From contig JAALGZ010000008.1 of NCBI GenBank assembly GCA_015227615.1, positions 620,001 through 684,000 on the forward strand: a DNA stretch of 64,000 nucleotides, in the 5' to 3' direction. Below the pieces are notes generated by a model, which saw nothing but the letters and a program-made list of their open reading frames with translations, had not been told where the DNA came from and ran no database searches. This stretch comes from Labyrinthula sp. Ha (taxonomy: Eukaryota; Sar; Bigyra; Labyrinthulida; Labyrinthulaceae). The translations under genes were made by a program, and so were the position numbers. Shown in pieces: positions 43,052 to 51,700 of this stretch (position 1 is the stretch's first letter; each line of letters opens with the position of its first letter).

Positions 43052-43393
43052 ATGTCTTTGAAAAAAATTGAGAAGAATCTAGAAAAAGAATCCAAGTATG
43101 CTCAGAAGTATCAAAATAGGTTGAAAGAGATTGATGATGCTAAAAAATGGGCAATTATGCGATCTGATACGTATGAAGATTATGAAAATCGGGTTCGCTG
43201 TGCAGAAGTTGGGCAGAAGCCTATTACTCGGGCAGACTTAAATGGTTTAAAGGAAAAAAGTGGTGATAGTAAGAGTTTCAACAGAGAGTTTGAAAAAGTA
43301 GGGTTTAGAAGAAGTGAGAGTATTGAAAGGATAGTTAGGCAATCCCCAAGTTTTTTTGCTGATTTGTTTGGACCTGGTAAAGATCAAGTTTAA
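43052..43393 (+). CDS. CCDC103/dynein attachment factor-like protein
   Basis: A 113-residue protein from the ATG at 43052; the open frame begins a little earlier without ATG. Residues 5-70 match the N-terminal dynein-attachment domain of CCDC103 (DNAAF19). A charged helix (KNLEKESKYAQKYQNRLKEI) is followed by the spacing TYEDYENRVRCAEVGQKPITRADLNGL, comparable to SYEEF...SHLKPLER.D. CCDC103 helps stabilise outer dynein arms on axonemes. The large C-terminal RPAP3-like domain of animals is absent, as in short protist forms. Its stop codon (TAA, 43391-43393) overlaps that of the convergent GH5 gene. The match is by wording over about 60 residues, so the family is likely but not certain. Confidence 0.65.
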   Translation: MSLKKIEKNLEKESKYAQKYQNRLKEIDDAKKWAIMRSDTYEDYENRVRCAEVGQKPITRADLNGLKEKSGDSKSFNREFEKVGFRRSESIERIVRQSPSFFADLFGPGKDQV

Positions 43394-45675
43394 GCCTTAC
43401 TTACTTTGATCCAATGATTGGAGTGCGAGTTTACATCATGCTTCATCACTAGAGTCTGGTTTTCCCAGTCAACTGAGAACTCCCCATCAGATACTTCTAC
43501 GTCAAGCTGCTTTCCTGGATACTGATAACTTGGAAGAAAAATTAAAGTCTCGGCGGTCGTGAGTTTTGCATCGTGTTCAAACTCATAGTAAAATGGCTTT
43601 GTTTCGACATATGCATCAAACTCCATCTTCACTGGAACTCCTGCAGTCTTAAAGGCATATGGGCGAACAATAACACCCAAACTTCTTCCTCCTGCATGTA
43701 TATCACTTTTATCCAGACTTTGGTCCCTTGAGAAGATGCTGAGATCTTCAATATTCCATAAATCCCCAGACGAATTTGTGTTATCAGGAGTGTAATTCCA
43801 AATGGTATAACTAACAAGCGCCATGTCTAATGCATCAAGAGTTTCGTTCATTGCGAGGTCACACTGTTTGAAATTAAACGAGGTTGGATTTTTCCAGGGG
43901 CTTGGCTTCATATTAAAAGGAATACCTGTTTCTCCAATTAAACTTGGACACTGTCCATTGGAAACAGTGGCTTCTTCCTTGATGTTGTTCAAATACTTTG
44001 CATCTATCTCTTCAAATTTCTTGGTATCGTTTGATAAGTTATAAACGATTCCTTCTTTCCCAAGACTGAAGTTTGCATGAAAAATTTTGCTAAAAGTTTG
44101 ACGTAATAGTGTAAGTCCATTATAGTGATGCTTAGCGTAAATGAAGTTTGAATCTTTAGCTTGTTCTTTGGAAATAATAGTTTCTTCTTTCAGATGACCT
44201 TCAGCAAAATTTAAAATAGGCTCATAAAAGATAACCGCATCGCTCATTTCAGATTGAATCGCATCTCTAACCTTTACAAAGAAAGGGACAGCATAGTCAT
44301 TCTGTAAGTCAACTTGTCTTTTTGTAGAAGGATTTGTCAAAAAATACTCTACTTTATTTTCATCAAGAAGGAAGTTTCCTGCAGAATCTACAGTATACAA
44401 GCCAACTTTCTTCCAAACACACGATTCCGGCCCATCTTTCCACACGCATAACTTTTCTGGATTAAGCGTAATTTTACCCTGATAATCTTGTAGCCCAGCA
44501 TAAAAATCAACTTCAATAGTCTCTCCAAGTCCAAGTAGAATTGATTGCCATGGACTCATTTGTGCACCTAAACGAAATGAGGATCCCCTTATATCAATTA
44601 AATGCCGACACAAGAACCCATTACTTGGTTCATTCAAAGTATCAAAACCCAAAACGTTCGGAAGATTCTTTAGTTTCGAAGCTACCTTCTTAAGCATTCT
44701 GCAGTAACACCCTTGTAAATAATCTTGAGCTGTCTGTCCTTCAATCTTGATCATTGGGGCAAAATCATTACCCGCAAAGAACAGAGTCCACATGGTGCCA
44801 TTGACCAAACGAAAGTAGTTTGTTGTCCAATGCATTCTGCTGTACTTTTCACCCTGATTTTGATGAGTCAAACAGCATCCTGCTTTCTCCATTGTTTGCA
44901 AATCAAACCCAACTTTCTCTAAAGTCCAAGATGGTGCTCCATCTCCTCCAGTGAATCGACTCCAAACATCCTGATGTGGATCAATAAAAACTGAGATGCC
45001 ATGTTTCTGAGCCTTTCCAAGGAAAGCAACCAAATAATCCAAGTATTCTTCATCATAAATTCCTGGTCCTTCGTGCTCAACAGCTTCCCATGTAATTAAA
45101 AATCTAAGGAAAGTTAACCCCCATGATCTCAGTCTTGCTAAGTGCTCATCAGCTTCTTCTAACGGACATGGCCTTCCCACAAAACTCACACCTTTTGAGC
45201 CGTTAACTAAATCCAGCGAACTTGGAACGAAGGTGTTTCCAACAGGAGTTGTGGGGACTTTGGTTGCACCAGAGAGATTCACACCACGGAGAAAAACTCT
45301 TCTACCAAGTTCATCCAATACGTACAAAGTGTTCTTGCAGTTTACTTCATTTCTCTTGACTTGCACTGGTGCCTTTGGGTATAAATCAGGCTTAGTGATG
45401 TCAACTCTTTCAAATGCTCCAGGAAGTTTTGGAAAGGATTTTGCCCATTTCAACGCATAGAAGTAGCTTCCTGCGAAAATAGCTCCTATGGGTAGTAAAA
45501 TAGCTTTTGCGAGATTTGGTAGTGGAAAGGTAAGAGCCTTGGCTACTGCAAGACTACCCAATAGAAGCGGTGAGAATATATAGGTTTCCATAGGTAACAG
45601 CTTTAATAATCCCGAAACTTTGAATCGGGAAGGCGGATTGTCAATAATATTTTTCATTTCTAGTTGTTTTTTCAT
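43390..45675 (-). CDS. GH5 (EGCrP-type) glucosylceramidase/sterylglucosidase-like hydrolase
   Basis: A 761-residue membrane-anchored glycoside hydrolase. Hydrophobic segments lie at about 31-49 and 54-76. The catalytic barrel begins near residue 115 (VFLRGVNLSGATKVP) and includes RFLITWEAVEHEGPGIYDEEYLDYL, FIDPHQDVWSRFTGGDGAPSW, the acid/base Glu in FDTLNEP (E349) and the likely nucleophile in SLIGETGIPF (E582). This wording is that of the GH5_12 endoglycoceramidase-related enzymes of fungi and protists, which split glucosylceramide or sterylglucosides. A C-terminal beta-rich domain ends at about residue 755. Length fits the family. The substrate cannot be decided from sequence. Its stop codon overlaps that of the convergent CCDC103-like gene. 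Confidence 0.9.
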   Translation of the reverse strand: MKKQLEMKNIIDNPPSRFKVSGLLKLLPMETYIFSPLLLGSLAVAKALTFPLPNLAKAILLPIGAIFAGSYFYALKWAKSFPKLPGAFERVDITKPDLYPKAPVQVKRNEVNCKNTLYVLDELGRRVFLRGVNLSGATKVPTTPVGNTFVPSSLDLVNGSKGVSFVGRPCPLEEADEHLARLRSWGLTFLRFLITWEAVEHEGPGIYDEEYLDYLVAFLGKAQKHGISVFIDPHQDVWSRFTGGDGAPSWTLEKVGFDLQTMEKAGCCLTHQNQGEKYSRMHWTTNYFRLVNGTMWTLFFAGNDFAPMIKIEGQTAQDYLQGCYCRMLKKVASKLKNLPNVLGFDTLNEPSNGFLCRHLIDIRGSSFRLGAQMSPWQSILLGLGETIEVDFYAGLQDYQGKITLNPEKLCVWKDGPESCVWKKVGLYTVDSAGNFLLDENKVEYFLTNPSTKRQVDLQNDYAVPFFVKVRDAIQSEMSDAVIFYEPILNFAEGHLKEETIISKEQAKDSNFIYAKHHYNGLTLLRQTFSKIFHANFSLGKEGIVYNLSNDTKKFEEIDAKYLNNIKEEATVSNGQCPSLIGETGIPFNMKPSPWKNPTSFNFKQCDLAMNETLDALDMALVSYTIWNYTPDNTNSSGDLWNIEDLSIFSRDQSLDKSDIHAGGRSLGVIVRPYAFKTAGVPVKMEFDAYVETKPFYYEFEHDAKLTTAETLIFLPSYQYPGKQLDVEVSDGEFSVDWENQTLVMKHDVNSHSNHWIKVSKA

Positions 45676-46100
45676 TGTTATCTATTTCCACGTCGGGAAT
45701 TCAGTATCTTTTGCCTCGCGTAATGTAATGCTTCGACAATAATCGGTTGGGTTGGATTAGTCACAAAATATCGAGTATTTTAAACGCAGAATAATGGGTC
45801 AATTTCAAGAAATAATATTTTCACAATATATCTTTTATAAAATCGAAATAATTTGTTCCAATTGGCTCGGTTATTTCTTAACTACAGGAAAAATAGTAAA
45901 TAAAGAAAACGCAGAAAGCAAAACTATCCACCAGAATGATGAAACCAGAAGAAACATTATAACACCTTGGGTTAAGAATATACTGCATATAACTTATATT
46001 GCTGTGATAAAATAAGCCTGATTGTCGGTAAGCAAGTCTCTCATTCAAAGCCAAAGGGTTGAAGTTCATCTGTTTCTCCTTTAGGCATCGGCGTTTATGA

Positions 46101-46165
46101 ATATTATCAATAATTATTTTATAATTCTATTGATTCTGATTAGCAATAAAAGAATTAGGGATTTC
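46101..46165 (+). repeat. Dispersed 65-bp AT-rich repeat, copy A
   Basis: This sequence (containing CTGATTAGCAATAAAAGAAT) matches 60850-60913 with about seven mismatches. Both copies lie upstream of minus-strand genes (about 430 bp from the GH5 start here) and in the same orientation. It could be a remnant of a small mobile element or a shared regulatory block. Confidence 0.6.
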
Positions 46166-48623
46166 ATTTGCATCAAATGTATCAGATTTTACTCTGTTTA
46201 TCAAGTAATAATCAATATTCAACCAAAATGGTTGCGGAAGTATTAGAATTATTCATTAACAAAAAATTGGCAAAGTTTTAATGATAAATTATAAACAAAT
46301 TAAATCCGATCGATATTCTCCATGCATAGTCAATTACAACACACTTGAATTTGGGGAACCATTAAGCTGTTTCTAAGACCAGGAAGAATAACTGCTAGGA
46401 CCTAAAGAAATTAGCAGCTGTTGCTACAGAATGCGTAAAGTCCCAAATATATCTTCTTTTTTGTAGTCATCTGTGTACGTTGTAAGGATTTACGGATGAG
46501 CATCTGTCAAAAGTTGTATAGAAGTGTGTGCTATATTTATTATCAATTAAGATTAAGATGTCCAGAGACTACAGTTTGATGAAAACCACATCCCCCGTTA
46601 CAGTTTATGAAAAAACTATGTTTATGATAGCAACCAAGTTTGATGATGATAAATAAACTTTCTGAGCTAATAAGTACATGACCCAACCTAATCACTGAGG
46701 ATCGAATTCATGTTCCTGCCAATGCTTAAAAGCCATTTCACTAGAAGATTCAGCTGGAGCGCTTTAAACTTGCAGTTAAACTAGTTACAAGGTCAGTTTC
46801 CTTATGACCAGCCTTGTTCTAATATAGAGTATACATTCCAGAAAGGTACAAACCTTCCTCCAATAATACCCGAATAACCTGCTTCATATGCCGGTTACCC
46901 CGCTTTACTCCCTCGAAAGATGAACCATACCAAAGAGGCTTTAATACGAGCTCCCGACAGTATGAAAACTTTGGGACCATTTTCATCAGGAGCTAAATTG
47001 TGAAATATCATTTGCTAGATTGTAAAATGGAAAACACCCAAATACCCTGTGAGGAACCCCCAGGTTCAAGAAAAACGAAATGGTTGAAGATGTATGGAGG
47101 TGTTCTTTTTTTTATATTTTTCTATCAAATGACAGTCCTAATTGCGGATCAAACTTGTTCTGTTAAGTTCCGCTGCACGAGAAAAGAAAGAACCATGCGA
47201 CTAATTGCATGAGCAGATACTCATATTAATACTGAGAGGAAGTTAAGTTACAGCTTGAACACAAATTTTCGCCTACAAGTTCTTAGCAAAAGAACAACAC
47301 TAGGCACGGTATTTAGTTAAGTAATGAATAACTTAGTATGAATGGTCCCGTAGAAAACATAATTAATGGCCCTAAAATACTAAAAATTGTTTTTCTCCTC
47401 TAGTTGCACATTTAATGTGAATGTGCTACCAGTAGCCGGATTCTGTAGCAACAGACGGAAGTGGGTGTAACTGTAAAGGGATCTTTTGAAACCATTTAAG
47501 GAATTAGAAATTTAGATTAGACAGCTGTGTATACTTCGCTAGTTATCACATTAACCCATAACGTAACAGGTCTAAGCTCAAATTGATTAAGTAAGCAGCA
47601 TGTCTTTCAATAACATTTACAACTAGTCGCTACAGTTCCCTTGTTTGGGATGGACAGAAAATCCCTAAGAATGGAAGTTTTATGCAGTAGAGCACCTCTA
47701 CCATTGTTTTTTATTAACATCTTTTTGGTTTCAAACTTCATAAAGCGCTTTGTTTGATACTGATATATCTTAGTAATATTCTCAGGCTATAAACTATAGT
47801 TGAAACTCTCTACCGGCGGTCTATATTCTTGGAATTGGCCACCTATGTGATACGTCCAAGGTACTAGGAGGCGTTATTTCAAAAAAAATCAATGCTACAG
47901 TAAATATACTCTTAAATCTTATACAATTATTTACAGGGGAAAATAATTTAGAATCTTTGAATCTTGTCCCACAAAATCTAATTCAGTCTAGACTACAGCG
48001 TATAAAATTAAAAATACCCCGTGAATTCTAGTACCATAATAAGGGAATCAGAAGGAATACCTATATTTCATAACAACGAGAGATCCCTTTATATAGTATA
48101 ATATAAGCCCATAGCTTTCAGTAGAGCATATGAGTCACCATAAGAATATAGTAAACTCAGGTCAGGGTTTCACAAGAATACTGTAAATAGATACTGCTCT
48201 TCCGAAAGTCCAGAAACCTCAATGCCTGGTGTGAAAGGTATTTTAACTTAGTTAGAAAATCATATTGATGTTTTGTAGAACGTATACTCCTAGTGCTCCC
48301 TAAGCTCATAATAGTCGTTACACCAATTTTGACTTCGTGGTTCTAACAAGGAATGAAAAGCAATTTATATTCATCAGTGAAGGAGTGAGAATGGTCAGAG
48401 TCAAACTGCCTAGAATCAGATAATGAGAGTTTCTTAGGTCCTCAAAATTACTTTCTCAAATCGTCAGATACGCTCACCAAATCCCTAAATGGGAACTTAT
48501 TCTACGCTAAAGTAAGTTCAGCCATTTACTGAATCAAAAATTCTAAGTTGATCTCCTCATTCCTCATTCAATGTAATATCCAGCCTCACTTAGTCACTCG
48601 GAAATTTTTTCAACAGCTAGAAT

Positions 48624-48627
48624 CAGG
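48624..48627. repeat. Target-site duplication (left), CAGG
   Basis: CAGG directly outside the left LTR is repeated directly outside the right LTR at 55986-55989. A 4-bp duplication (5 bp if the next T is counted) is typical of integrase-mediated insertion. Confidence 0.7.
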
Positions 48628-48757
48628 TGGCCTTCGTCCGTGAAGTTTTATATTTTCTTCGATAGATTGTTAACGCTTAACAGTATTTCACTCGTTACTC
48701 TAGTTTCTAACCGTTATCTAGTCCTGGCGTTCCGACACTCTAGTGCTCTCCACGCCA
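48628..48757 (-). repeat. 3' LTR (130 bp)
   Basis: Identical over all 130 bases to 55856-55985. Read on the minus strand it begins TGGCGTGG and ends AAGGCCA (TG...CA, with TGGC/GCCA ends). It contains a TATAAAA about 20 nt before its end. The last 13 codons and the stop of pol lie inside this LTR (48718-48757). The purine-rich sequence just before it (ACGGAGCGA) is a weak polypurine tract and is itself coding. Confidence 0.92.
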
Positions 48758-51700
48758 TCGCTCCGTATTGGCAACTCCTGACAATACCCTTCAGTGGCTG
48801 CACTAGACGTGTAAGAAAGCTCCTCGCCCACAGCAACCCAGGTTTCGGTGACACAAGGATTCCGAGCGAACAGCTCCACGAAAAATCCATTGTCAAACAT
48901 CCCCTCGATACGTTTCTTTAGTTCATCTGGTTTTTCGTTGCTAGGTAAGCGGGGACTTGTCATAACATCATTTCCCATAACGGGGGTGACCTGGGAGCTC
49001 GGTACGCTTCCTTGCTTAAAGACCAAAAGTTCCTCGACGGCGCTGTGTATCAGTCCGCCGGTGTTCGTCTGTAATTTTCCTTTCTTCGACCTTTTTATCC
49101 AATATAAAGTGTGTTTGAGTTTAAACTGGTTCTTCTTCGCCCATTCCACGGCAGCTTCTCTTGTACTTTTCGTGATCCAGCACATAAAATACCCGTTTCG
49201 GACTATCCTGCCTAGCGGTATCGCCTGGATCTCCTTCAAGCTCATCGTGTTGTATTTGAGCGCTACCCCGCGAACCGGGTTGCTCTGCGCCACTCTCCAA
49301 GGTGGATCGGCCAGTAGCACATCGGGGAGTCTCCCTTTCATATGGAGCAACATAAGCGCGAACCTGTCCCAGTCCAGCTCTCTTACGTCGCACTTCAACG
49401 TAGCAGTATTTGTGGGGACCAAGAGCTCTCGTGTTACCTTCGCATCGTCGTGGAATATATCGTAGCATAACCGAGTTCCATCGCGTTTCGCTAGCCATCC
49501 TGGGAATTTCCCGTGTCGATACACCTGCTCCGCTGTGTCCCCTAAACAAGTTCTAACATGCGACACAAAGTGTAGCGCTTTCTCCAGCTTTGTCTCCCTC
49601 AACTTCAAGTCCCTCCGATCGTCTTTCACTACTTGCATCATCTGGCGTATCTCCTGGCTCAGGCACTCAATTGGTGGAATACGCTGCGTCTTGTCTCTTT
49701 TCCCACGTTCGACATCCAGAAGGAACCGGAGGGAGTCTTCTCGCTCCATCGGGGTCTCATTTCTCCTAAAGAACGGAATATCAACATCCCACTTGCACCT
49801 TGCGTATCTGAACAAGTTGAAGAATCTTCCCGCCAGTCTCTCATATCTTGCCACTATTCTGGATCTCTCCACGTAGAATCGTGTCCCGTATCTCTGCAGG
49901 TTGTCTTCTCTGGCTTTTCCCACGTCCATCTGGAGACCCGAATATTCTTTTATGCTCTGCTTTCCGACTAGTTTCTGCGTTGCTAAATATAAAGACTGCT
50001 TGCTTTTCCCAGGTAGGAAACCTCCTGTAATTATCGGCACGTAATTGCCAAGTCCGAACTTTAGGATGCACCTTTCCAGAACTACATATTCTTCGTCGCT
50101 CCATCTCTGACCTGACGCACGGGCTACTGTTATAGTCTTCATGAGTTGCTTGGAATATTCAATGGCCAAATCCTTTTCGCTAGACGCTCCTAAAGAATAG
50201 ATGAATTGCTTTGTGAGGTCGGGGAGGTCCTCTAACATTGTTTCTAGTGGTTCCCATGTCGCCTCTTCCTCCGGGAACCCTTTCCACTCCACAAGGATCT
50301 GCAGCTGGCCTTGTGAGCTTCTTAACTTTATGAATTTCTCGACCTCCAGCTTGCCCGTATCCGAGGTAAACTGCTTTATTATCGCTTCGTCTGGAATCCA
50401 TCCATCTGGTTCGTAGAATAGGAGTCTTGAAGCGTGGACGATATTTGCTTTTCCGTAGAGATCTTGAACCTCATACACATTCTGGGACACCGACTTCGTC
50501 ATTTGGTATGGCCCGTTCCATCTTAATTTTTCCTTGAATCGCTCCTTTGTGGTATTCGCCCTACTGACTAGCACCCAGTCTCCTTCTTGGAACTGCACCA
50601 CTTTAGTTCCTGGTCGATTGGAGTAAATGTCGTTCTCCCTCTCCCTCACCAGTTTCGTGTGGTCGTACACCTCGCTCCAAAGCTGTTCCAGCTGCTGCCC
50701 CATCTCGTGAACGGTTGATCGCAGTCTCTCCCTATCCAGTGGTGTTCGCAGAACGTTCTTTCCCGTGTTTTCGTCGTATATCACTACCCCGTGGCCATCG
50801 TCGTCGAAGAAGTTATCCTCGTGCTTGAAAAACAAGAATACTTCGTTTGCTGTGAGGCCCTTGTTTATTTTTCTGGGGGTGTTGTTCAGCACATGCTCGA
50901 TCTCCGGCAGCAGCTCAGGCCACTGGTTCGGATCCAGTCGGTACTCCGACACCAGGCTTCGAAGTGCTTTCAGAATGGGTCCATTTGTTGTTTCCACCCC
51001 GCCATTCGTCCAGGGGGCGTATGAGATTGCCCATCGTTGAGTAAATCGAAAGAGTTTTTGCATCCGTGCCATTAAAATATTACAAAAGTGTGAGCCTCTA
51101 TCTGTGAAAAGGGTAAAACCATCGACAAATCCAAAGTGACTTCTCCATCTCATCAGCGTTCTGATCGCTCCTAGAACGTTCGCCTTCTCTTCATACATCA
51201 GCATGCACTTCCTGCTCAGTGAATCCACTAACACCACGATATATCCCGCTGGATTAATATAGAGGTAGTCCATCAGCAAGACATCTCGGCACTTCTTTCC
51301 CAAAATAGTGATATCTCTCGGGCGTCTTATCAGCTTTGGAAATCTTGAGCAGTGGAGGCATCTGGTTCTCAACCTTCTCATTATGTCCTTCAATATCCTC
51401 GTCACCTTACTGTCGAACGTATACTTGGCTTGGAGGTCTTCAAGTTCCCTAGATATATTCCTGTGGATACCTGCGGCGTGAAAATGCAACAAAAACTTTT
51501 GGGAAATATTTTCTGGGATCCATATCTTGCTTCCCCTTTTCACCATTCCTCCCCCTCTTTCGATTTCTGTTTTCTCTGCTTCGGTTATATTTGGGGAGCT
51601 CTTCTGAGCCTCTAAAACTTCTTCCTCAGATAACTGTTTCCAGGAGCCCTCGTACAGCGGTGAGAATATGCTTATTCTCCCGCTTTCGAACTTCTCCCAC

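Larger units (their letters stand above)
45676..48627. other. 3 kb gene-poor region upstream of retroelement
   Basis: No supportable ORF. The first part is the GH5 promoter. A 65-bp sequence at 46101-46165 is repeated with about 89% identity at 60850-60913. The last four bases (CAGG) are the target-site duplication of the retroelement. Confidence 0.5.

Noticed and set aside
48718-49420. MT-A70 as a host METTL3-like gene next to the element
   Set aside because: It is in the same uninterrupted ORF as integrase and its stop lies inside the 3' LTR.
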